Source: Candidatus Falkowbacteria bacterium CG10_big_fil_rev_8_21_14_0_10_43_11 (lineage in GTDB: Bacteria; Patescibacteriota; Patescibacteriia; Patescibacteriales; XYC2-FULL-47-12). Taken from it: a stretch of 18,615 nucleotides of DNA. The stretch spans positions 18,021-36,635 of the forward strand of contig PFAS01000006.1 of NCBI GenBank assembly GCA_002778635.1, read 5' to 3'. Within the stretch, counting starts at the first letter, position 1. Every line of letters starts with the position of its first letter. This document shows positions 4,521 to 10,679 of the stretch, piece after piece. A program made the translations under genes and the position numbers. Below the pieces are notes generated by a model, which worked only from the letters and a program-made list of their open reading frames with translations, did no database searches and was not told where the DNA came from.

Positions 4521-4898
4521 TTATTTTATATATTTTTTAACTTTTTCGCTTACTTGCGCGGGAGTAAAATCGGCTTTTACCCAATAATCGGCCGTGCCGA
4601 TTTTTTTTCCCCGTTCTCTATCCTCGTCTTGGCCCAAATTCGTCAGCATCACTACCGCGATGCCTTTAGTCGCCGCGTCAATTTTTAATTTTTCCAGCAC
4701 GCCGAAACCGTCAAGTTTTGGCAGTATAATATCCAATAAAATCAAGTTAGGCAACTCCCGCGCCGCGAGCTTTAGCCCTTCTTCCCCATCCGGCGCAATA
4801 ACGACGGCATAGCCCTCTTTTTCCAAACTGCCTTTATACATATTGGAAATAGTGGCGTCGTCTTCAATGATAAGAATCTTCTTTTTGTTTTCCGCCAT
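4521..4898 (-). CDS. Receiver-only (CheY-like) response regulator
   Basis: This is a 125-aa single REC domain with the full phosphorylation site: acidic pair Asp13/Asp14, phospho-acceptor Asp56 in LLDIILP, Thr86 in VVMLTN, and Lys108 in DYWVKADF. The fold is complete and no output domain follows, so it must act by protein contact or in a phosphorelay. No sensor kinase gene is in the window. It is followed 12 bp later by ndk. The promoter 4930-4958 is 25-30 bp upstream. A standard Shine-Dalgarno is not evident, since the sequence before the ATG is A-rich. The KADF ending is typical of small receivers I associate with candidate-phylum bacteria. Confidence 0.92.
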   Translation of the reverse strand: MAENKKKILIIEDDATISNMYKGSLEKEGYAVVIAPDGEEGLKLAARELPNLILLDIILPKLDGFGVLEKLKIDAATKGIAVVMLTNLGQDEDRERGKKIGTADYWVKADFTPAQVSEKVKKYIK

Positions 4899-4929
4899 GT
4901 TTGTTTTTTTTAGTTAATAACTGACCTCT

Positions 4930-4958
4930 ATTATAGCAAAACACCCTAAAATTACAAA
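4930..4958 (-). promoter_or_regulatory. Promoter of the receiver-ndk operon
   Basis: Minus strand: extended -10 TGCTATAAT (-10 hexamer 4930-4935), 17-nt spacer, weak -35 TTTGTA (4953-4958). Confidence 0.6.
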
Positions 4959-5030
4959 TGTCAAATTTCTAATACTTTGACATTAGGATTTTGACATTGA
5001 TTTGACATTTGTCATTTTGAAATTTGTCAT
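4950..5030. repeat. AT-rich block of repeated TTTGACATT/AAATGTCAAA words
   Basis: Between recG and the receiver promoter the word TTTGACAT or its complement occurs about six times in 80 bp, in both orientations. One pair forms an inverted repeat AATGTCAAA ... TTTGACATT (about 4956-4985). There is no T-run typical of a terminator. Function unknown. Confidence 0.6.
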
Positions 5031-7112
5031 TTACCCTACTACATACTCCCCTGTTTTTTCTATTCTTTCCAATAGTTTTGGATATTTTTCAATCCCCTCA
5101 CTGGCAATATTCTCCGCCGCTTCTTTGGTTTCTTTGATCAGAGTGTAGTCGTTTAGCGTTGCGATTTTAAATTCCGGAAATCCCTTTTGCGCCGTGCCAT
5201 AAACTTCGCCCGGACCGCGTTGGCGCAAATCTGCTTCCGCCAGTTTAAAACCGTCGTTGCTTTTGGTAAAAATCGTCAGACGGTTGCGGGTTTGTTCGTT
5301 TAAACTTTCAGTAAATAATAAACAATATGATTGATGCGCGCTCCGGCCCACGCGGCCGCGGAACTGGTGCAGTTGCGCGAGCCCAAAACGCTCCGCGCCC
5401 TCAATTATCATCACACTCGCGTTCGGCGCGTCCACGCCGACTTCCACAACCGAGGTGGAAACTAAAATTTTAACATCATTAGCCAAAAATTCCCGCATGA
5501 TTTTTTCTTTTTCCGGCGGCTTTAACCGGCCGTGCAAATAAGCAATTTTAAGTTCCGGAAAAACATGTTCGTTTAATTTTTTATATTCTTCTTCCACTGA
5601 CTTTACTCCCAGCTTGTCTGACGGGCTGATTAACGGGCAAACGACGAATGCTTGCCGGCCGTTCGCGATTTCTTTTTTGATAAAATCATACGCTCCCGGC
5701 CGCTTTGGTTCCGGCACTAAGAATGTGGCAATTTTTTTCCGTCCCTTAGGCAGTTCGTTAATGATTGATAAATCCAAATCGCCGTAAATCACCTGCGCTA
5801 AACTGCGCGGTATCGGGGTCGCGGTCATTGATAATAAATGCGGAATTATCAACTTATTTCCGGACTTTTGCCGCAGCGCCTGCCGCTGTTCCACGCCAAA
5901 ACGATGCTGTTCGTCAATCACGGCAAGCGCTAAATCGCGGAATTCCACGGCTTCCTGAATTAACGCGTGCGTTCCCACCACGATTTCTGTTTTTCCATCT
6001 TTCACTGCTTTTAATAATTTTTCTTTGCTAACATCAAGTTGTAAGTCGTAAGACTTAAGACTTACGACTTTACGGTTTGTCCGCGTAAATAGTCCCATAC
6101 TAATATCAACGCCCTTAAATAATTTTGCCAGCGTTTCAAAATGCTGCCCGGCTAATATTTCCGTCGGTACGAGTAGCGCGCTCTGTTTTTTGTTTAAAGC
6201 GACATTTAGCATCGCAATCGCCGCCGTGACGGTTTTGCCGCTGCCCACATCGCCTTCCAAAAGCCGCGCCATCGGTTTGTCTTGTCCGATGTCTTTGATA
6301 ATTTCCCACGCCGCTTTTTTTTGCGCCGCCGTAAGTTTAAACGGCAAACTCTGCACGAATTTATTCGTCTCCTCTTTAAAAAATTTAATTATGGCTGATT
6401 TCTGATTTTTAATTTCTAATTTCTGAATTTGCGTTTTTAACTGCAATAAAAATAATTCCTCAAACTGTAGTCTTCGCCGCGCGCGGATAAGTATTTCTTG
6501 AGACTGTGGGAAGTGAATATTGACCAAAGCTTTAGCTAAATCTAACAACTGATATTTTCTCCTCGTTGCCTCCGGTAAAATATCTTCAAATTGCGAGGCC
6601 GCGCCAATGATTGATTTGATTAAAAACCGCGCTTGTTTATTGGTTAAATTAGCGGTTACGTGATAGATAGGCACAAGGCCGGTCGTATGCGCTAATTTTC
6701 CCAAGCCGATTTTTTCGTATTCCGGTGCTACCATTTCTAATCCTAAAAAACCGCCCTGAACGATACCCGCAAGCGATACTTTATCTCCTGCTTTTAAATT
6801 TTTGCCGATAAAGGGCTGATTAAACCAAGCGACTTTAAGCTGGCCGGTGCCATCGTTAATCAACGCTTCGGTTATCATCATGCGTTTTTGAAAACTGCGC
6901 TTATTTTGAATAAATTCAAGTTCACCCTGTATATTAGCCGTGATGCCGGGTTTTAAATCTTTAATCGCGACCGTTTGGCTGTAATCTTCGTAACGAAATG
7001 GATAATATTGCAATAAATCTTGCGCGGTTTTTATTTCCAGCCGCTGCAGCTTTTTTGCCGTGGCCGCGCCGATTTTATTAATTTGTTCTACGGGAGTAGA
7101 TAAAGTTATCAT
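5031..7112 (-). CDS. recG: ATP-dependent DNA helicase RecG
   Basis: RecG remodels stalled replication forks and branched DNA. The 693 aa are near the family's usual length. In order they contain an N-terminal helix-hairpin region (TPVEQINKIGAATAKKLQ), an OB-fold wedge (about 55-150), Walker A GDVGSGKT (about 287-294), motif II DEQH (about 398-401) followed by RFGVEQRQAL, motif III SMTATPIPRSLA, the motif V region VSTSVVEVGVDAPNA, and motif VI QFRGRVGRS (about 583-591). The C-terminal EADLRQRGPGEVYGTAQKG box is RecG-specific. Motif IV lies in the second RecA domain. About 10 extra residues (near 348-358) are encoded by a palindrome at 6043-6070. The start ATG 7112 is about 9 nt after the expected transcription start, with no Shine-Dalgarno. 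Confidence 0.97.
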   Translation of the reverse strand: MITLSTPVEQINKIGAATAKKLQRLEIKTAQDLLQYYPFRYEDYSQTVAIKDLKPGITANIQGELEFIQNKRSFQKRMMITEALINDGTGQLKVAWFNQPFIGKNLKAGDKVSLAGIVQGGFLGLEMVAPEYEKIGLGKLAHTTGLVPIYHVTANLTNKQARFLIKSIIGAASQFEDILPEATRRKYQLLDLAKALVNIHFPQSQEILIRARRRLQFEELFLLQLKTQIQKLEIKNQKSAIIKFFKEETNKFVQSLPFKLTAAQKKAAWEIIKDIGQDKPMARLLEGDVGSGKTVTAAIAMLNVALNKKQSALLVPTEILAGQHFETLAKLFKGVDISMGLFTRTNRKVVSLKSYDLQLDVSKEKLLKAVKDGKTEIVVGTHALIQEAVEFRDLALAVIDEQHRFGVEQRQALRQKSGNKLIIPHLLSMTATPIPRSLAQVIYGDLDLSIINELPKGRKKIATFLVPEPKRPGAYDFIKKEIANGRQAFVVCPLISPSDKLGVKSVEEEYKKLNEHVFPELKIAYLHGRLKPPEKEKIMREFLANDVKILVSTSVVEVGVDAPNASVMIIEGAERFGLAQLHQFRGRVGRSAHQSYCLLFTESLNEQTRNRLTIFTKSNDGFKLAEADLRQRGPGEVYGTAQKGFPEFKIATLNDYTLIKETKEAAENIASEGIEKYPKLLERIEKTGEYVVG
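6043..6070. repeat. 28-bp near-perfect palindrome inside recG
   Basis: AAGTCGTAAG, one A, CTTAAG, one A, then CTTACGACTT: a 10-bp inverted repeat enclosing a 6-bp palindrome. It is read in frame as part of VSLKSYDLQL, between the strand ending FTRTNRK and the helix DVSKEKLLKA. Other RecG proteins as I recall them have a shorter loop here. It resembles an in-frame palindromic element such as those described in Rickettsia. Confidence 0.7.
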
Positions 7113-7127
7113 AAAACGTTTACCGCT

Positions 7128-7133
7128 ATATTA
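7128..7133 (-). promoter_or_regulatory. Extended -10 of the recG promoter
   Basis: Minus strand TGCTAATAT, with hexamer TAATAT at 7128-7133, 15 nt before ATG 7112. No good -35 is visible, as often with extended -10 promoters. Confidence 0.5.
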
Positions 7134-7150
7134 GCATAATATCTATCATT

Positions 7151-7179
7151 AAAAAACGGCAACAGGGTTGACATTGCCG
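7151..7179 (-). terminator. Terminator of the VIT1-family gene
   Basis: On the minus strand CGGCAA (7179-7174) pairs with TTGCCG (7162-7157), loop 11 nt, then TTTTTT. It lies 35 bp after the stop of gene 7214-8077. Confidence 0.8.
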
Positions 7180-7213
7180 ATTGACATACTAACTAACTTA
7201 AAATAATTTTTAT

Positions 7214-8077
7214 TTAAGCTTTTATCCCAAACCAGGCGCGCAGCACCAAACCGACGCCGAAGGAAAACGCCGCCACACCAAAGCTGATGCTAAGCATCTC
7301 CCAAAACAGCATCCGAAATTTCAAATCTTTAGTGACGGCGTTGAAATAAGTGAAGATAAAAATAATAATCACGGCGTTGACTAAAGTCCAAATCAGGGCA
7401 GTCACGTAATGGGTCAAAATTAAATACGGAAAAATTAAAAACAAAACGGTAAAAATATAAGCGGTGCCGGTGTAAAGCGCGGAAGTAAATGGCTGGCCGT
7501 CTCCCTCGTGTTTTTTGGCTAAATATTCAGAGGCGGCCATGGAAAAAGAGGCAGCGATGCCAGTGACCAATCCGGCCAGCGCCACGAGCTTAGTATTTTG
7601 CAAAGCAAAACTTAAACCGGCGAGCGCGCCAGTTAATTCTACCAGCGCGTCATTGAGACCTAATACCATCGAACCCATATAATCCAGTTTAGCTTCTTGG
7701 ATCATAGCGATTAGCTTCTGTTCGTGCCGCTGTTCATCCACTTTTAAAACCGACATTATTTCTGGCCGTTCGTTTTCCACTTTAGCATAAGCGCTTTGAG
7801 CAAATTTTTCGCCTTTTTCCATTAATTTAACTGCGAACGTCAAACCGAAAATTCTCGCCAGTGCGGTATATTTAATAATCAGCCAGCGGTTAGGTTGAAT
7901 GTCTTCGGCCGTTAACTGCTTTAGCATGTTATAATGCTTTTTTTCGTCCGCGGAGATCTGATGCAAAACGTCTTGATTATCGCCCTTAACCAACCGGCTT
8001 AAGTAATTATAAACATGCCATTCAGTTATTTCATTGCGCTGGAAATTTAGGATAAGTTGTTTTATTTGAGCGTCCAT
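7214..8077 (-). CDS. Ferritin-like domain fused to VIT1/CCC1-family membrane transporter
   Basis: The N-terminal ~130 residues form a ferritin/rubrerythrin-like helical bundle with candidate metal ligands Glu16/Glu19, Glu45-x-x-His48 (DEKKHYNML), and a second E..RHE set (VDEQRHEQKL). The C-terminal ~150 residues are a VIT1/CCC1-type transporter. They carry GLNDALVELTGALAGL, then SFSMAASEYLAKKHEGDG (the cytosolic metal-binding loop region), and about five membrane helices ending at FGVGLVLRAWFG. Such fusions are known as erythrin-vacuolar iron transport family proteins and are proposed to export Fe2+/Mn2+ from the cytoplasm. The Glu-rich loop is shorter than in classical VIT1. The gene is monocistronic with its own terminator. 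A -10-like TAAAAT (8085-8090) ends 7 nt before the ATG, which suggests a leaderless mRNA. Confidence 0.9.
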   Translation of the reverse strand: MDAQIKQLILNFQRNEITEWHVYNYLSRLVKGDNQDVLHQISADEKKHYNMLKQLTAEDIQPNRWLIIKYTALARIFGLTFAVKLMEKGEKFAQSAYAKVENERPEIMSVLKVDEQRHEQKLIAMIQEAKLDYMGSMVLGLNDALVELTGALAGLSFALQNTKLVALAGLVTGIAASFSMAASEYLAKKHEGDGQPFTSALYTGTAYIFTVLFLIFPYLILTHYVTALIWTLVNAVIIIFIFTYFNAVTKDLKFRMLFWEMLSISFGVAAFSFGVGLVLRAWFGIKA

Positions 8078-8084
8078 ATCAAAT

Positions 8085-8090
8085 ATTTTA
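8085..8090 (-). promoter_or_regulatory. Possible -10 of the VIT1-family gene
   Basis: Minus strand TGGTAAAAT (extended -10) ends 7 nt before ATG 8077, so the transcript would begin at or next to the start codon. No clear -35. Confidence 0.35.
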
Positions 8091-8096
8091 CCAAAT

Positions 8097-8201
8097 TTAT
8101 TTGCCTCCTACAAACAACTCCTCCGCTTTTTTCCAATTAATAATGGCTCTGTCGCCGAAAGACGTCCAAAAATTTTTTGATAAAAAATTAACAAAAATTA
8201 A
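8097..8201 (-). pseudogene. Possible C-terminal gene remnant (34 codons)
   Basis: A minus-strand frame without a good start codon encodes a protein-like stretch, LSKNFWTSFGDRAIINW followed by KKAEELFVGGK and a stop at 8097-8099. An in-frame stop lies just upstream. It reads like the last part of a conserved protein whose front has been lost. I cannot name the family, and it may be chance coding. Confidence 0.3.
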
Positions 8202-8425
8202 TCAAAAGTCATTAACTCTGGTTGACTATTGTTAACTTTTTATCACTTATCTTGATTATATCACTAAACTTGCCATTTCGTCAGCGCAATTTGGGTGAGG
8301 AAATTTCTCACACCTTAATTGAAAAGTCTAAAAAATGAGAAATTTCTGAACCGCATGTGCCGTGTTAAACGATGTAAATTTTTCATTTCATAAAATTACA
8401 TCATGCTTTGTTAATTGTTAAAATA
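8202..8425. other. Non-coding AT-rich stretch with two small hairpins
   Basis: I see no gene in about 220 bp between the remnant and the R-M module. It holds two inverted repeats: GTGAG-7 nt-CTCAC (8295-8311), and GATGTAA ... TTACATC (8371-8377 with 8396-8402). GAGAAATTTCT-like words occur twice. Confidence 0.5.
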
Positions 8426-8465
8426 AAATTTTGCTTTTTCTGTTTTTGATTTTGGGCAGAGGGGT
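8426..8465 (+). repeat. Left imperfect inverted repeat flanking the R-M module
   Basis: AAATTTTGCTTTTTCT (8426-8441) then AGAGGGGT (8458-8465). The reverse complement of 10554-10588 contains the same 16-mer followed, at similar spacing, by the same AGAGGGGT. Confidence 0.6.
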
Positions 8466-8492
8466 TAGGGGTGAATGCCCAAAATCAAAAAC
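8442..8492. repeat. 17-bp perfect inverted repeat with 17-nt loop
   Basis: GTTTTTGATTTTGGGCA (8442-8458) is the exact reverse complement of 8476-8492. The loop is G-rich (GAGGGGTTAGGGGTG). It sits just after the end of the R-M operon on the minus strand, but no T-run follows on that strand. A transcription-ending role is therefore possible but not classical. Confidence 0.75.
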
Positions 8493-8498
8493 TCCTTG

Positions 8499-8971
8499 TT
8501 AGCTACTTTGTGTTTCAATATCTTCATAGTCAGATGTTGGAGTATAATCTCCAATTTTTGACTTTCTTGCTTCGTATCCAATGTCCCATTTTTAAAATTT
8601 GTGAAATTTTTTAAATATTTTTCTTGACTTTCTTTGTTGTAAAATTCATAGATAAAATAACTTCTCCATCCGACACGACTTATCGTATCAACATTGAGTA
8701 TTTCTAATATTGATTTACTCTCAGTGTTAAATGAATTAGAGATCATTTCCAAGGAATCAATCTCAATAAATTTCATCCAAATTACATGGTTGGTGTTTGA
8801 ATTACCAATCCATTCAAACCCATGCTAAATTCTGGCGCAACATCATTGCGATGATAAATATTTACAATCTCCCCCAGCTTTATCTATATATTTAAATCCT
8901 TTAACCGTGTTTATTTGAATAAAGCTTTCGGGATTTTTCAGTTTATTTAATTTTTGGATTGTATCACTCAT
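8499..8971 (-). pseudogene. Third gene of the R-M operon, broken by three frameshifts
   Basis: Reading from ATG 8971, 6 bp after the endonuclease stop, protein-like sequence runs through three frames. Frame 1 gives MSDTIQKLNKLKNPESF up to KYIDKAG. At the GGGGG tract (8873-8877) one base too many moves the coding into a second frame (EIVNIYHRNDVAPEFSM). Near 8818-8821 it returns to frame 1 (GFEWIGNSNTNHVIWMKF and the stretch to KNFTNFKNG). Near 8590 it passes to a third frame (DIGYEARKSKIGDY) ending at stop 8499-8501. The rebuilt protein is about 157 aa, probably cytoplasmic, and not recognised. Two of the break points lie in or next to runs of G, so assembly error is possible. Otherwise it is a decayed gene. 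A 103-codon intact ORF (8465-8776) is only the middle piece. Confidence 0.65.
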
Positions 8972-8977
8972 AATAAT

Positions 8978-9622
8978 TTACGATGCTATTTCAAAAATTT
9001 TTTTAACTAAACTTGTTCGTGCGTAAAACGCGCGAGTTATCGGTCGGCGCTTACCTGTTTTTGGATTTATTCCGCCCGTGCCTTTTGTGCGAGCCTGTAT
9101 CCATTTTCCGTCTTTTCCGGTTAATGCGCTAAAACCTTTTTTGATAAGTTTTTCACGAATAAAGTCATAATCGGCCTTGATTTCCTTGATAAGCTCGTCA
9201 TCTTCGGCAAAATCTAAACTTGCCACTTTCAATAGTTCAGCATTTTCAGAATTTTGGCCGTGCCACATCACGGCGCAAAATACAATAGATTTTAATTTCG
9301 CCCAGCAGTGACTTTCAAAAAACGAATGTTTTTTCAATTCTTCAGGATTGATCATTGTGATTGCCATTGTTTCTTTTGGCGTGAGTTCGTTTTTTATCTC
9401 GTGGAAACTTACCGATTTCAATTCATATGAAAGTCCATTTGGTGCTTTGGAAACATTATTTTCCAATCCTGCCAATCTTTCCAAAACTAAGCCTTTCCAG
9501 CCTTTGTTTTGTTTTCCTGTTTCGTAAGTTGTAATTCCGTGTTGCAAGGCAAATTTTCGCAAATCTTGCCCGATATGCTTTTTCAAATTATTTATCGCTG
9601 TTGTTCTTGTAACTATTTTCAT
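8978..9622 (-). CDS. MutH/Sau3AI-family restriction endonuclease
   Basis: A 214-aa protein starting at ATG 9622 (MKIVTRTTAINN), which overlaps the methyltransferase end by 35 bp. The in-frame ATG 9706 would add 28 unlikely residues inside the upstream gene. It aligns by eye with MutH: NKGWKGLVLERLAG matches the MutH KGWIGVLLEIWLG helix with catalytic-type Glu48. YELKS gives the E-x-K pair (Glu67, Lys69). HCWAKLKSIVFCAV matches HVRHKLKRVLWIPV, and the C-terminal RAFYARTSLVKKIF matches the end of the MutH fold. The Asp expected between Glu48 and Glu67 is not visible (APNGLSYELK). MutH and Sau3AI act at GATC, and the partner is a DpnA-like GATC methylase, so a GATC specificity is inferred. Confidence 0.8.
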   Translation of the reverse strand: MKIVTRTTAINNLKKHIGQDLRKFALQHGITTYETGKQNKGWKGLVLERLAGLENNVSKAPNGLSYELKSVSFHEIKNELTPKETMAITMINPEELKKHSFFESHCWAKLKSIVFCAVMWHGQNSENAELLKVASLDFAEDDELIKEIKADYDFIREKLIKKGFSALTGKDGKWIQARTKGTGGINPKTGKRRPITRAFYARTSLVKKIFEIAS

Positions 9623-10445
9623 AATATTTTTTAGAAAACTTATTTTTAATATTTTTATCCAATTCTTCAAATCTTTTGATTGATAAATCAAGATAACTTT
9701 TTTCAAGATCTATTCCGATAAAATTACGACCATAAAGATAGGCGGCAAGTCCAGTTGTCGAGCTTCCAGTAAAAGGATCTAAAATCACATCGCCCTTGTT
9801 TGTGCTTGCTAAAACAATTCTTTTTAATAAATCAGAGGGTTTTTGCGTTGGGTGTTTGCCAAATTTTTTTTCAACAGGTTTTGGCGTGTTGATTGACCAA
9901 ACGGATCGCATTTGCAATCCTGGCTTTTTCAACTGATCTTCTGGCCATTCGCCATTCTTCATTAGATCGTAATTAAAAGTGTGCTTGCCTGTTTTTTCTT
10001 TTCTCGCCCAAAGTAAAGTTTCATGGCTGGCGGTAAAAAATCGGCATGATAAATTCGGCGAAGCATTTGGCTTGAACCATGCGATGTCATTAAGAAAATG
10101 ATATTTGTTAATTTCTAATGCGAATCCGCATTGATAAATTGAATGGTAAGTTCCACTAATCCAAATTGTTCCGTTCGGTTTCAAAACTCGGCGGCACGCC
10201 GAAATCCACGCATTGTGAAATTCAAAATTCTTTTTTGTTCCATTGGTTAAATCCCAGTCGCCCTTTTTCACACTAACCATTTGCCCGTTTTGGCAAGTAA
10301 AACTACCACTTGAGAGAAAGTATGGTGGATCGGCAAAAATCATATCCACCGAATTTTCGGGGAGTGAGTTTAGAATTTCCAAACAATCGGATTGATATAG
10401 CTTAAACCTAGGCTTTTCGTAGTATGGTTTTTGCATATCGCTCAT
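9588..10445 (-). CDS. DpnA-like N6-adenine DNA methyltransferase (beta class)
   Basis: A 285-aa S-adenosylmethionine-dependent methylase. Motif IV DPPY is at residues 39-42 (MIFADPPYFLSSG) and motif I is at 223-232 (DPFTGSSTTG). The IV-before-I order defines the beta class. The segments VSVKKGDWD, KPNGTIWISGTYHSIYQ, ASPNLSCRFFTASHETLLWARK and GKHPTQKP closely resemble the DpnII-system second methylase (DpnA), which modifies GATC, also on single strands. It is first in the minus-strand operon and overlaps the endonuclease gene by 35 bp. Start choice is uncertain: ATG 10445 or ATG 10436 (MQKPYYEKP), neither with a strong ribosome-binding site. The last ~15 residues are Lys/Asn-rich and not conserved. 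Confidence 0.92.
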   Translation of the reverse strand: MSDMQKPYYEKPRFKLYQSDCLEILNSLPENSVDMIFADPPYFLSSGSFTCQNGQMVSVKKGDWDLTNGTKKNFEFHNAWISACRRVLKPNGTIWISGTYHSIYQCGFALEINKYHFLNDIAWFKPNASPNLSCRFFTASHETLLWARKEKTGKHTFNYDLMKNGEWPEDQLKKPGLQMRSVWSINTPKPVEKKFGKHPTQKPSDLLKRIVLASTNKGDVILDPFTGSSTTGLAAYLYGRNFIGIDLEKSYLDLSIKRFEELDKNIKNKFSKKYYENSYKNNSDK

Positions 10446-10464
10446 CTTTGCAGATTAAAATTAT

Positions 10465-10489
10465 GTAGCTTTTGGCTACTTCTATTCTA
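10465..10489 (-). promoter_or_regulatory. Likely R-M promoter with hairpin
   Basis: Minus strand TGATAGAAT (extended -10, hexamer 10484-10489) is followed by hairpin GTAGC-5 nt-GCTAC (10465-10479) at the expected transcription start. The hairpin could be an operator, but no controller (C protein) gene is seen. Confidence 0.4.
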
Positions 10490-10515
10490 TCACAAAGTCA
10501 TATAAATAAAAAACG

Positions 10516-10545
10516 TCTTTTTTGCGATTCCAGGAGCAAAAAAGA
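10516..10545. terminator. A/T-rich hairpin upstream of the R-M promoter
   Basis: TCTTTTTTGC (10516-10525) pairs with GCAAAAAAGA (10536-10545), 10 bp, loop 10 nt. On the minus strand it is followed by CGTTTTTTATTT, so it could insulate the R-M operon from transcription coming from 10680-12977. Confidence 0.4.
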
Positions 10546-10553
10546 TACCTTAT

Positions 10554-10588
10554 ACCCCTCTAAAAATAAATAAGAAAAAGCAAAATTT
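10554..10588 (-). repeat. Right imperfect inverted repeat flanking the R-M module
   Basis: ACCCCTCT (10554-10561) and AGAAAAAGCAAAATTT (10573-10588) are the reverse complements of AGAGGGGT and AAATTTTGCTTTTTCT at 8458-8465 and 8426-8441. Confidence 0.6.
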
Positions 10589-10620
10589 GCGAAGCCCTTC
10601 TTTTTTTATTTAAACTAAAA

Positions 10621-10645
10621 ACACCCCACAAATATTGTGAGGCGT
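10621..10645 (-). terminator. Terminator of the 765-aa surface protein gene
   Basis: On the minus strand ACGCCTCACAA (10645-10635) pairs with TTGTGGGGTGT (10631-10621), 11 pairs including two G-U, 3-nt loop, then TTTTTAG. It lies 35 bp past the stop. Confidence 0.85.
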
Positions 10646-10679
10646 CTTTATTGTTTTAATGTTTTTATGTTCTTGTGTT

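Noticed and set aside
8465..8776. Intact 103-aa gene MKFIEIDSLEMIS...
   Set aside because: Protein-like sequence continues in other frames on both sides, so this ORF is the middle of a broken gene rather than a complete one.
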